From Planctomycetota bacterium (GTDB taxonomy: Bacteria > Planctomycetota > Phycisphaerae > Sedimentisphaerales > Anaerohalosphaeraceae), in the NCBI GenBank assembly GCA_013349435.1, contig DUZQ01000021.1, positions 1 through 39,966 on the forward strand: a stretch of 39,966 nt of DNA, written 5' to 3'. Below the pieces are notes generated by a model. It was not told the DNA's origin. It made no database searches and was given only the letters and a program-made list of their open reading frames with translations. How positions within the stretch are numbered: the first letter of the stretch is position 1; every line of letters begins with the position of its first letter. Positions 7,809-14,701 of this stretch are shown here, piece by piece. A program made the translations under genes and the position numbers.

Positions 7809-8117
7809 ATGGAGATTATCACAAAGACATTTGAGACACCCAACGGACCAGCGGAAGGCGTCTGCATCAAGTGGCCGGGCTTTGGTATTCTGATGGTAAC
7901 CGGCACGAAGGGCTTTTTGGCGTGTCCCGCCATCGACGTCGATTCCTGCCAGGGCTACGGAAAAGCGGCGGCTATCATCGAAAGCTCAGCCGACAATCCA
8001 ATCGGTACGCTCGAAAGGTTCTGCGACAGAAAAATAACAAAGGCAAACGAAAACGCCCGCAGCCTGGGCCTTAAAGAAGGTATGCCTGCAAAAGAAGCCT
8101 TTGCTTTGATAGCGTAA
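7809..8117 (+). CDS. DUF1805 (YunC-family) protein
   Basis: This 102-residue soluble protein has the compact DUF1805 fold pattern: V-C-I-K-W-P-G-F-G-I-L-M-V-T-G at about residues 19-33, then G-F-L-A-C-P-A-I-D-V and Y-G-K-A-A-A-I-I, ending with K-E-G-M-P-A-K-E-A. The family occurs widely in bacteria and archaea, and its biochemical role is not settled. The length is the usual one for the family. The ATG follows AAAGGAAC at 7797-7804. It stands alone between two repeat-rich gaps. Confidence 0.85.
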   Translation: MEIITKTFETPNGPAEGVCIKWPGFGILMVTGTKGFLACPAIDVDSCQGYGKAAAIIESSADNPIGTLERFCDRKITKANENARSLGLKEGMPAKEAFALIA

Positions 8118-8256
8118 TTAGCCCTGCAGCACAGGATTAGCGTTGTGTGATGACGATAAGATGTTGATATAAATCAGGTTGTATCAAAATGACAATGCAA
8201 AACTCAAAACGCAAAGTACAGAAATGTGGAACGGCTTTGCCGTGGCTATTTTATCC

Positions 8257-8314
8257 TGGATTCCGGGTCCCTCCTTCGCAAAAGGCTACGGAGGGCAAGC
8301 AGGCCCGGAATGAC
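8257..8314. repeat. Dispersed repeat, TGGATTCCGGG...CCCGGAATGAC type
   Basis: This 58-base palindromic unit carries tggattccgggtccctcc and an inner CTCC.../GGAG pairing. It is nearly identical to 39872-39929 at the other end of the window, differing at only a few inner bases. The rest of the gene-free stretch 8118-8619 holds a minus-strand terminator, an AT-rich inverted repeat at 8502-8521 and the promoter at 8560. Confidence 0.85.
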
Positions 8315-8403
8315 ATCCGGAAAAGCGTTTTTTGCCGATTAATTGCGCTGTAGTGTCAGATTAAAGGGCTGAATAATCCTGAGAGAAGTGGCTTCAAACA
8401 CAT

Positions 8404-8441
8404 AAAAAAACTGCCCACGGCACACCCTCCGCCATGAGCAG
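8404..8441 (-). terminator. Intrinsic terminator reading leftward (possible antisense or small RNA end)
   Basis: Minus-strand RNA would form an 11-pair stem (CTGCTCATGGC with GCCGTGGGCAG) around a 9-base loop, followed immediately by seven U. Two of the pairs are G-U in minus-strand RNA but would be C-A mismatches in plus-strand RNA, so the structure is complete only in the leftward transcript. No convincing minus-strand gene lies upstream of it. A spurious frame at 8638-8339 crosses it. Confidence 0.7.
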
Positions 8442-8559
8442 CTCACCTTCCTCCATCGGAATAATTGTAATATATTCAACCAACCATTGCAAGCAAAATC
8501 CGATAAAAACGGATTTTTATCTTTATTTACTGGTAAAGCCGGGACAGGTTGGATTTTTT

Positions 8560-8589
8560 TTGACATTTTTACCCGGATTTTGGTATCAT
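8560..8589 (+). promoter_or_regulatory. Promoter of the diguanylate cyclase gene
   Basis: TTGACA at 8560-8565 and TATCAT at 8584-8589 are separated by 18 bases. Transcription would begin at about 8596, giving a leader of about 24 bases that contains GAGGTGA at 8606-8612. An inverted repeat GATAAAAA-CGGA-TTTTTATC at 8502-8521 lies upstream and could be a regulator site. Confidence 0.65.
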
Positions 8590-8619
8590 ATAGTATCAGG
8601 AGATAGAGGTGACCAAGAG

Positions 8620-9690
8620 GTGAAAAAGAATTCTTCACAAAAAGCGCACAATCAGGCCGTTACCGCTGGAAGCGGTGCCCCGGCTGTGCTGCTAATCGGT
8701 GACATCTCCGGGGCGGTTACAAACCCCCGACAGGTGGCCGAGCAGGGTTGCCGTGCCTGCGGGGACATTGTCGAGGCGGCTGCATTAGCGCGGGTCGAGA
8801 GGTTCGAGCGGATTTTCGTAGTTTTGTCAAGCCTTGGCGCGCATCTGGAATCTTCGCTAAAGGCGCTGCAGCAGGCGAGTCCGGGGTCGGCAATTATTCT
8901 TTTAGCTCAGATGTACGAGGAGCCGATAGCCCGGCGTCTGTTATGCTCGGCGAAAAGTTCAAGCATGCCGGTGGATGATTATTTGATATGTCCGGTCGAT
9001 GTCAAATCGCTTACCAACGGCACCGCTCTGGTAAAGGTGCCCCCCCGGCAAACAGGGCAGGTGGGTTTTGGACGTGGTGATTATCCTGAAGCAAGGATAA
9101 GAGAGCTTCAGCGGCTTGCCACGGAGGATGACCTTACGGGCCTGAAGAACAGGCGCTATGTCAGGGAGTTTCTGAGGCAGATTATCGAGCGTGCGAAGAA
9201 AGAGGGCTTAAGAGTAACGCTGTTCCTTTTCGATATCGACAACTTCAAACATTATAACGACACTTACGGCCACAATGTGGGCGATATGGTGCTCAAACAG
9301 GCTGCTGTTATGATGCGCAGGTGCTGCCGGGCGCATGATGTGGTAGGCAGGATCGGCGGTGATGAGTTTGCCGTTATTTTCTGGGACTTGCCGACTCAGG
9401 TCAATAAGAACAAAGAGGTGAATAACAAAGCCGAGCGACGCCGGGCCGACGCCGGCCATCCATCCGAAGCCTTATTCATATCCGAGCGTTTCAGGAGCCA
9501 AATCAGTTCGGCGGACTTCTCTTTTCTCGGCTATGAGGGCAAAGGAGTGCTAACTGTAAGCGGTGGACTGGCATCGTTTTCGCCAGATACTATGACCGCC
9601 CGGGACCTGCTGGAACAGGCCGACAGGGCGATGCTCGAAGCAAAACGCAGCGGCAAGAACCAAATCTACCTCGTCGGCAAACCGAAGTAG
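8620..9690 (+). CDS. Diguanylate cyclase with a degenerate receiver-like N-terminal domain
   Basis: The chosen start is the GTG at 8620, seven bases after GAGGTGA. A longer frame from 8434 would include the promoter. The 356-residue protein has an N-terminal half (about 20-130) patterned like a response-regulator receiver (V-L-L-I-G-D, I-F-V-V-L-S, A-I-I-L-L-A-Q, Y-L-I-C-P-V-D), but without a clear phospho-acceptor Asp or conserved Lys. The GGDEF domain spans about 165-352, with D-D-L-T-G-L-K-N-R-R, catalytic G-G-D-E-F at 246-250 and the c-di-GMP inhibitory site R-A-H-D at 237-240, exactly five residues before it. A charged insert at about 260-290 follows the active loop. It should make c-di-GMP and be product-inhibited. 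It is cytosolic and monocistronic. Confidence 0.92.
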   Translation: MKKNSSQKAHNQAVTAGSGAPAVLLIGDISGAVTNPRQVAEQGCRACGDIVEAAALARVERFERIFVVLSSLGAHLESSLKALQQASPGSAIILLAQMYEEPIARRLLCSAKSSSMPVDDYLICPVDVKSLTNGTALVKVPPRQTGQVGFGRGDYPEARIRELQRLATEDDLTGLKNRRYVREFLRQIIERAKKEGLRVTLFLFDIDNFKHYNDTYGHNVGDMVLKQAAVMMRRCCRAHDVVGRIGGDEFAVIFWDLPTQVNKNKEVNNKAERRRADAGHPSEALFISERFRSQISSADFSFLGYEGKGVLTVSGGLASFSPDTMTARDLLEQADRAMLEAKRSGKNQIYLVGKPK

Positions 9691-9717
9691 AAGCCAGAAG
9701 ACGGAATACAGAAGCGC

Positions 9718-9733
9718 GGCGGCGCAAGCCGCC
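9718..9733 (+). other. GC-rich hairpin with GCAA tetraloop after the cyclase gene
   Basis: GGCGGC and GCCGCC pair perfectly around a GNRA-type GCAA loop, 28 bases past the cyclase stop. No T-run follows, so it is not a classical intrinsic terminator. It could stabilise the 3' end. Confidence 0.5.
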
Positions 9734-9786
9734 CGAAAAAACAGGAGACCACGGCACGCCTCTGGAGCATCCGCTGAAGAATGTGG

Positions 9787-10143
9787 TTAAACGATATTGA
9801 GTTCAAAACGCCTGTCGAAGTTCATTTTCTTGAGGATCCTCTTGGCCTTCTTAATCTCAACATCATCCACATCTTTTATGCTGACGGTATAGGTTCGATA
9901 ATTGCTGGTGATAGTCGCCATCTTACCTTTGATTGCTACTTGTTGGAGGAGTTCATTTTCGTTGTCGGGAAAGTCTTCAGAAGATACCCTGACGCCTCGC
10001 TCGTACTCATCCAGAATAAACTCATGCTTTGGCGTACGAAGGAGTGTTAAACTCTTAACATCCCAATCCTCATCCACAGGAATGGCAAACGAAACGATAA
10101 GATCGTCTCCATCTTTAGTTGTTATGAAGGATGCGTTTTCCAT
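9787..10143 (-). CDS. Unknown soluble protein, 118 residues
   Basis: The ATG start is weakly preceded by AAGAAAG. The protein is acidic and soluble, with no signal peptide. It is predicted to be mainly beta strands for about 85 residues (D-D-L-I-V-S-F-A-I-P, K-H-E-F-I-L-D-E-Y, Y-R-T-Y-T-V-S-I-K-D-V-D-D-V) and ends in a basic helix K-K-A-K-R-I-L-K-K-M. The amino-acid sequence looks coding rather than random, and the plus-strand frames opposite look like shadows. I recognise no family. The gene lies 137 bases downstream of the membrane-protein gene on the same strand. It could share that gene's transcript. Confidence 0.7.
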   Translation of the reverse strand: MENASFITTKDGDDLIVSFAIPVDEDWDVKSLTLLRTPKHEFILDEYERGVRVSSEDFPDNENELLQQVAIKGKMATITSNYRTYTVSIKDVDDVEIKKAKRILKKMNFDRRFELNIV

Positions 10144-10280
10144 AAATATATGCTTTCTTATAACTCTTATGAATCCTTGTTGCCAAAAAACTTCTCTTTA
10201 TTGCCTTCTCGCTCAGTCCTGTCACTCCTGCGACCGAGTGGCAGCCTTTTTACCACCGGTGAAAGGGATGGCTAATCCTG

Positions 10281-10733
10281 TCATCCTTGGACATCTCCAA
10301 CACCTGTAGGTTGACCAACCTGCTTCTTGTCCAACTTCTGGATCAGCTTGCCAATGCCGAGGGAAAGGAATAGCATTCCGAGAATCCACACCCCGAAGAA
10401 TGCTAATCGGAGAAAATTCCTGAATCGGCGCGATTTTGAACGCCTGATCAATCCGATGGTAATGATAGCAAGAAGGTAGAGCGGAATGTGCTCCCCGAGG
10501 ATCATCAGGAATGCACATTTTAATCCTTCTGACTTCCCACGAGCGAGATATGGTACACGCTCCGCGTTAGACATGCTATCCCATTGAAGGTTCTCTGATT
10601 CAATAATATCGCGCATTGCGTGTCCCGCTCCCGCACGGTAGAAATAGCTGAAGAATCCAGGCAGTGTAACGACCGCTAAAACTCCGAAAACGATTGCAAG
10701 AATCAATGATACAATTCCGGATTTATTTGCCAT
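10281..10733 (-). CDS. Small membrane protein of unknown function, three membrane segments
   Basis: This 150-residue protein has three hydrophobic segments: about residues 8-28 (V-S-L-I-L-A-I-V-F-G-V-L-A-V-V), 73-93 (C-A-F-L-M-I-L-G...Y-L-L-A-I-I) and 108-128 (L-A-F-F-G-V-W-I-L-G-M-L-F-L). A hydrophilic loop with W-D-S-M-S-N-A-E-R-V lies between the first two. A basic R-R-S-K-S-R-R-F-R cluster between the second and third segments is the likely cytoplasmic side. No enzyme motif is visible. The ATG has no strong SD (AGAAGACA lies a little upstream). Confidence 0.7.
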   Translation of the reverse strand: MANKSGIVSLILAIVFGVLAVVTLPGFFSYFYRAGAGHAMRDIIESENLQWDSMSNAERVPYLARGKSEGLKCAFLMILGEHIPLYLLAIITIGLIRRSKSRRFRNFLRLAFFGVWILGMLFLSLGIGKLIQKLDKKQVGQPTGVGDVQG

Positions 10734-10817
10734 GGTTTTGTCTTCTAGTGAGTCTCTTATTCAAGTTCGTATTTTATATCTTGTGCCGTTCAAAAAACAG
10801 TCTCACTTCTTGTATTC

Positions 10818-10882
10818 GTCATTCCGGGCTTGACCCGGAATCCAGAACATAAAAACTGGATTCCCGCCTTCGCGGGAATGAC
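10818..10882. repeat. Dispersed palindromic repeat, GTCATTCCGG...GGGAATGAC
   Basis: The unit has terminal inverted GTCATTC/GAATGAC and two inner hairpins: CCGGGCTTGACCCGG (10823-10837) and CCCGCCTTCGCGGG (10863-10876). It lies in the gene-poor stretch 10734-11198 with the short palindrome at 10954 and simple repeats near 11172. No gene is supported there. Confidence 0.85.
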
Positions 10883-10953
10883 AGAAACAGCATATGCACT
10901 TCCTTAAGGCAGAAAAAACAGCTTATCGTTCAGTTAATCCATGATCTTGGACT

Positions 10954-10971
10954 GGTGGGCTTAAGCCCACC
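10954..10971. repeat. Perfect 18-bp palindrome GGTGGGC-TTAA-GCCCACC
   Basis: The palindrome is perfect over 18 bases. The same outer word, followed by CTA, recurs as GGTGGGCC-ACA-GGCCCACC at 39822-39840, so it is a repeat family and not a chance hairpin. Confidence 0.75.
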
Positions 10972-11111
10972 CTATACGCAACACGCTTCACGCAATACAC
11001 TGACTATTATCACCGGTATTATCGCCAAAAGCAAGGAGAGACTTTCGTATACAGTATTCAGTATGTAATATGTAGTTGGTGGAACCCCGGCGCGCCGGGA
11101 TGCTTTTTTAA

Positions 11112-11138
11112 CAGATTCCTCGGCAAGCTCGGAATGAC
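11112..11138. repeat. Short relic of the GATTC...GAATGAC repeat
   Basis: agattcctcggcaagctcggaatgac matches the end and core words of the larger dispersed units but keeps only one side. The palindromic GGCGCGCC lies just upstream at about 11090. Confidence 0.5.
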
Positions 11139-11171
11139 CCTGGCTGGAAGCCGGGCCAAGTACGAAATAAA

Positions 11172-11243
11172 ACCGTGTTAATCTGTGTTTATCCGTGTCT
11201 AAGAATCTCTGTATTCTGTCCTCTGTCTTCTGTCTTCTTCCTT
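11172..11243. repeat. Degenerate simple repeats (CTGTGTT and TCTGTCTTC words)
   Basis: Tandemly similar words gtgttaatctgtg/tttatccgtg are followed by ctgtattctgtcc/ctctgtcttctgt. They overlap the 3' end of the glycosyltransferase gene and explain its odd basic tail (residues R-R-Q-R-T-E-Y-R). Confidence 0.6.
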
Positions 11244-12524
11244 GATTATTATCGTCTCCGTTGGGCCTACGAGTTTGTAGTGTATGCCCCGCCAGGTGAT
11301 GGTTCTTCCAAATGCAGAAGAAACAATGCTTACAAACAACACCCAGGACCATATACAATTGCCTAAGATATCCGCGACCATAGCAGGTTTCATTTTTCCT
11401 GCATCTTCGGGCAGCAAAGCGGCAATCATTTTTTGCCTGAGTATTGAGCGGCAGACCTGCCCAAAGAAAAATACCACTGGAACAGCGGCGTAAAGTGCGA
11501 GCATATTTGTACTGCTCACAGCGGCCAATATCACAATAGCGGCTCCGGCCCAGAGACCTGCCAGTGAGTAGATGCTGCTGCCCAGTCCGAACCACCAAGT
11601 TGCCGGAATCGTAACGCGCGTGATGAGAAACTGGCGTCTGGCGAACTCGAAGAGTCCGGGCCAGGTGGTCTTTTCGTATGAAGCAACGAGGCAACCGGGT
11701 GCAAATATGATTTTCTTATTCGCTTTCTTGACCGCGTATGAGAGGGTCAGGTCGTCGCTGACGGCTCTTTGCCAGATTTTGTCGAGCTTTATCTGGTTGA
11801 AGGTTTCGACCCGGATGGCCATGGAGCCTCCCCAGGCCTGATTAAAAATGGTGGGTCCGAGCAGTTGGGCGATTTTTCCGTTTATTGCCGACAGCACCAG
11901 TGACGCGAGGTTATTCTGCGCGGGCACAAACCAGCGATAGCCGGTGGAAGCCCCGTGCTTTGATTTGCGAAGCGGATAGACAAGGTGGTTCAGCCAGTCA
12001 GGCCCCACGGTTGCATCGGAGTCGGCAAAGGCAAAGACCTCTACATCTTTTGGAGCATTTTTGCAGGAATAAAGAAGGTTGTGTATTTTCTGACTGCAAA
12101 GGGTGGCACCACCTGCGGCGACTATACGAACATCGAGAGTTTGGGAGTTGGAGGCGAGTTTAGTCTTGAGTTCTCGCAGCTTTTCATAAGCCGGGTCGGT
12201 GGTGTCGGCAACGACAAAGCACAAATAGAAATTGTCATAATCAAGATTGAAGAAGGAGGATATATTCTCTTCAAAGCTGTTGTCGATACCTTTGCAGGGA
12301 ATCGTAAGCAGGACGCGGGGGTGGTAGCCCTGGTGTTTAGTTGTGGATTTTTTGACGGCATATCGGTAGTTGCGATACGTTTGAAGCAGAAAAAAAATTT
12401 GCGAGGCAATCATCGCACCCGCAATAAAATTGTAATAATGCCAAAACAAAGCGGACTTATCTCCCTGCCGTTTATCCGGCGATCGACGGGTAATCAAGCT
12501 ATTGTCGCAAGAGGCACAATGCAA
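11199..12524 (-). CDS. Membrane glycosyltransferase, family 2/21 (ceramide glucosyltransferase-like)
   Basis: This 441-residue protein has an N-terminal membrane anchor (about 29-48), a GT-A catalytic domain (about 68-305) and several C-terminal membrane segments (about 310-420). Catalytic landmarks are V-V-A-D at about 104-107, the D-S-D metal triad at 168-170, W-G-G-S-M at about 231-235, S-D-D at 256-258 as the general-base region and R-R-Q-F-L-I-T-R at 296-303, equivalent to the (Q/R)xxRW motif. This pattern is that of GT21-type transferases, which put a sugar on a membrane lipid. The start overlaps the phosphatase gene by 31 bases. The last 14 or so residues come from simple repeats and are probably not functional. 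The acceptor lipid is unknown. Confidence 0.85.
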   Translation of the reverse strand: MHCASCDNSLITRRSPDKRQGDKSALFWHYYNFIAGAMIASQIFFLLQTYRNYRYAVKKSTTKHQGYHPRVLLTIPCKGIDNSFEENISSFFNLDYDNFYLCFVVADTTDPAYEKLRELKTKLASNSQTLDVRIVAAGGATLCSQKIHNLLYSCKNAPKDVEVFAFADSDATVGPDWLNHLVYPLRKSKHGASTGYRWFVPAQNNLASLVLSAINGKIAQLLGPTIFNQAWGGSMAIRVETFNQIKLDKIWQRAVSDDLTLSYAVKKANKKIIFAPGCLVASYEKTTWPGLFEFARRQFLITRVTIPATWWFGLGSSIYSLAGLWAGAAIVILAAVSSTNMLALYAAVPVVFFFGQVCRSILRQKMIAALLPEDAGKMKPAMVADILGNCIWSWVLFVSIVSSAFGRTITWRGIHYKLVGPTETIIIKEEDRRQRTEYRDS

Positions 12525-13351
12525 CGAGTCAATTCATCGGCGGTGTAGGATTTTGCCAGATCGAGTGAAATAATGCAACCATGATTATGGTCCGAGGCGA
12601 GAATTATGAGATTTTTTCCACCCTGGGTCCAGCCTTTGTCTTGTGGTTGATGGCCCAGAATAAACAAATCAACGTCGAAAAGCTGAGCGAGTTTTGCAAG
12701 GGTCTGCTCATTGTGTCTCCTTCCCCATGTAAGCTGGTACGCCGGATTCGGCCGGGTTATATCTGAAATCCGAGAGTGTCTTTGGAAAACAGTTACATCG
12801 AAGCTGTCGGCGTAAGACCCGGAAGGCAGAGAATGCGACGCCCATATTCGGTTGGCGCAGCGCACGGCCAAAGGCTGAGACAGAAGGTACTGCTTCAGGG
12901 CAAGGTAAACAGAATCGTATTCGCCGCCGAATTGTCGTTTCATGGCGTCTTTCATGGCCCTGGACATTTCCCTGCCCATCTTCATGATATCGATGTTACA
13001 CAGAATCGCAGTATCGTGGTTGCCTAAGATTAAATGGACCTGGTTGGGAAACTGAAGCTGATAACGTATAGCGTCAAACAGCAGCGTGAAAGACAGACAC
13101 CCTCCTTTGCTGTCCCGGGGTCCTCCGTGGAGTATTTCCTGAAGAAGAACATGCCTGTGTGGGTTATTACCGAGGTCCGCGAAGGATACAATTTTCTCAA
13201 AATTTCGACGATGGCCGTGAAGGTCACCAGTAATTATCATATTGCCCACATCGGGCAGATGAATGATATTACCCCTGCGGAACCTGGCCGAATAGTTCAG
13301 TTCCCTTCCTTTTTTGCAAAGTTCAATCATTTCTTGTGCCGTCACCTGCAC
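12494..13351 (-). CDS. Calcineurin-like (PPP-type) metallophosphoesterase
   Basis: This 285-residue cytosolic protein has phosphoesterase motif 1 G-D-L-H-G-H at 42-47, motif 3 G-N-H-D at 110-113, a distal A-S-H-S at about 170 and L-G-H-Q-P at about 231-235. Motif 2, usually GDxVDRG, is replaced by E-I-L-H-G-G-P-R-D, so one metal ligand must be supplied differently. Proteins with this H-G-G-P-R-D version seem to form their own group. Its gene overlaps the kinase gene by 29 bases and the glycosyltransferase gene by 31 bases. The context suggests it removes phosphates placed by the neighbouring kinase, but a nucleotide substrate is also possible. Confidence 0.87.
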   Translation of the reverse strand: MQVTAQEMIELCKKGRELNYSARFRRGNIIHLPDVGNMIITGDLHGHRRNFEKIVSFADLGNNPHRHVLLQEILHGGPRDSKGGCLSFTLLFDAIRYQLQFPNQVHLILGNHDTAILCNIDIMKMGREMSRAMKDAMKRQFGGEYDSVYLALKQYLLSQPLAVRCANRIWASHSLPSGSYADSFDVTVFQRHSRISDITRPNPAYQLTWGRRHNEQTLAKLAQLFDVDLFILGHQPQDKGWTQGGKNLIILASDHNHGCIISLDLAKSYTADELTRCIVPLATIA

Positions 13352-14225
13352 ACTTGCTTCCGAAAATCTTGCGAATCAGCACATCGAGCCTGGCGATTAT
13401 TTCAGCCATGCTTGCCGGTCGGTCGGTGGGTTTTTCCTTGACACATTGCATCACAAGGGCGGACATCTCGCGGGGTATTTTGCGGTATATTTCATGGGGG
13501 CTTTTGAATTTCCGCTGCTGGCTGAGGGGCAATCCGAAATCGGTCTTTGGTGGGATAAGCGTTGGTACGTTTTTCCCCGTTAGTGCCCAGTACATTGTCG
13601 CTCCAAGATTGAAGATGTCGGTTCGATGGTTTAAGTGTTCGCGGCGAACCTGTTCCGGTGCGATATAATCGGGTGTTCCCTGGATGCGAGTTTTCATTGT
13701 GCCGATTCTGCAGCTCTGGCCCAGGTCGATAACCTTTATTGTGCTGTCTTTACCGATAAGAATGTTGTTTGGCTTGATGTCGCAATGTATAAAACCCCTC
13801 TGGTGCATGGCGTTCAAGGCCGTTGCTACCATTCGGAACAGCAGCAAACAATCACCCAGGCTCAGAGAAGGACTTGCCTCGAGGCTGACGCCGTCAAAAA
13901 GTTCCATCGCCAGAAGGAGTTCTTTGGTTCTGAGCAGTTTCCGCTTTCTTATGAGTTTGTAGCATTTTCGAATGTAGGGATGGTTTATCTGACGAGCCAC
14001 GCGATATTCGGTTTCGATTTGCTCAACGATTCGAGTATCTTCCGGGTACTCGAACACCAGCCTCTTCAGGGCGACCATTTGTTTGGTTACCTCGTCCGTA
14101 GCGAGGTAAATGGTAGTGCGAGCCCCGGCCCCAAGCCTTTTTATGACCGAAAATCCCTCTATGTCAACCGTTGAATTCATCATATTCGGTTTTCCGCTGC
14201 CCGCCGGCTTTATATTGGCAATCAC
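13323..14225 (-). CDS. Soluble Ser/Thr protein kinase (Hanks type)
   Basis: This 300-residue protein is almost only a kinase domain (about 24-290). It has a Gly-rich loop L-G-A-G-A-R at 31-36, the ATP lysine in V-A-L-K (K54), catalytic loop H-C-D-I-K-P-N-N at 147-154 (HCD in place of HRD), D-L-G at 167-169 in place of DFG, and activation segment G-T-P-D-Y-I-A-P-E at 183-191. All catalytic residues are present, so it should be active. The missing HRD arginine suggests it does not need activation-loop phosphorylation. There is no membrane segment or sensor domain, unlike many planctomycete kinases. The start is GTG 14225, or the ATG at 14183 or 14180. The gene is first in the kinase/phosphatase/glycosyltransferase operon. 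Confidence 0.93.
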   Translation of the reverse strand: MIANIKPAGSGKPNMMNSTVDIEGFSVIKRLGAGARTTIYLATDEVTKQMVALKRLVFEYPEDTRIVEQIETEYRVARQINHPYIRKCYKLIRKRKLLRTKELLLAMELFDGVSLEASPSLSLGDCLLLFRMVATALNAMHQRGFIHCDIKPNNILIGKDSTIKVIDLGQSCRIGTMKTRIQGTPDYIAPEQVRREHLNHRTDIFNLGATMYWALTGKNVPTLIPPKTDFGLPLSQQRKFKSPHEIYRKIPREMSALVMQCVKEKPTDRPASMAEIIARLDVLIRKIFGSKCAGDGTRND

Positions 14226-14273
14226 CTCGCCGCTACCCTTGGCCCGGGCAAATTCACCTTTTCAAACCCCTAC

Positions 14274-14302
14274 ATTTTATGATATTTTGAGTGTATTGTC
14301 CA
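14274..14302 (-). promoter_or_regulatory. Promoter of the kinase operon
   Basis: On the minus strand, TGGACA (plus 14297-14302) and TAAAAT (plus 14274-14279) are separated by 17 bases, with five of six matches in each box. Transcription would start at about 14267, about 40 bases before the GTG. Confidence 0.7.
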
Positions 14303-14348
14303 CCAGAAATAAATCTGGGATATCCTTGACAAAAAAACAGCTCAATTC

Positions 14349-14377
14349 TTGACAGACCCCGCCGAATATGGAATATG
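14349..14377 (+). promoter_or_regulatory. Weak promoter candidate for the tRNA-like gene
   Basis: A perfect TTGACA (14349-14354) lies 49 bases before the tRNA-like gene, but the -10 region (AATATG and neighbours) is poor. Another TTGACA is at 14326-14331. Confidence 0.3.
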
Positions 14378-14402
14378 GCTGTGATGGTTGTTTTTAGGCT
14401 TT

Positions 14403-14475
14403 TTTCTGATAGTTCAACTGGTAGAAAGAGCGGCTGTTAACCGCTAAGTTGTAGGTTCGAGTCCTACTCGAGGAC
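14403..14475 (+). tRNA. tRNA-Asn (anticodon GTT) with an imperfect acceptor stem
   Basis: A 73-base cloverleaf can be drawn. The D arm starts at 14412 (GTTC...GAAA, with a G-A top pair). The anticodon stem is AGCGG/CCGCT with loop CTGTTAA (anticodon GTT), the variable region is AAGTT, and the T stem is GTAGG/CCTAC with loop TTCGAGT. The 3' acceptor strand TCGAGGA is the canonical one for tRNA-Asn, but the 5' strand is TTTCTGA rather than TCCTCGA. Three pairs become G-U and one is a C-A mismatch. No CCA is encoded. A terminator follows at once, so the unit may be transcribed. Whether the tRNA is functional or decaying is open. Confidence 0.7.
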
Positions 14476-14480
14476 TTTTG

Positions 14481-14518
14481 GGGCTACAGGCCTTCTGGCC
14501 TCGCTGCCCTGGTTTTTT
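14481..14518 (+). terminator. Intrinsic terminator after the tRNA-Asn gene
   Basis: GGGC (14481-14484) pairs with GCCC (14506-14509), and the inner AGGCC/GGCCT stem (14488-14492 with 14497-14501) closes a TTCT loop. Six T follow at 14513-14518. It lies 6 bases past the tRNA. The rest of 14519-14701 shows no gene. Confidence 0.7.
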
Positions 14519-14701
14519 CTATACAATAGGTCTCAAACATCAAAAGGCGTGGGGGAAAATTTTCTAACTTTCTAACCTTCTAAAGCCAATTAGTGCTAAA
14601 AAATCGCAGAGAAAATTAGTTCTCGGGTGAAGAAAAGGTTGTAGTTCAAAGAATTTTGATATAATTATTATTCTGAAACAGTTGGTTGTATAAACAAGCG
14701 T

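Noticed and set aside
8404-8441. c-di-GMP riboswitch in the leader of the diguanylate cyclase
   Set aside because: No GEMM-type conserved core is visible, and the hairpin is a leftward terminator located upstream of the promoter.
8339-8638. 99-codon minus-strand frame crossing the cyclase promoter
   Set aside because: It crosses a good terminator and a promoter, and its residues look random (many Trp, Arg, Cys near the end).
9718-9733. Intrinsic terminator of the cyclase gene
   Set aside because: The stem is strong but no T-run follows on either strand.
14403-14475. Integration site (attachment site) of a genomic island at the tRNA
   Set aside because: No integrase gene and no second copy of the tRNA 3' end are visible in the window.
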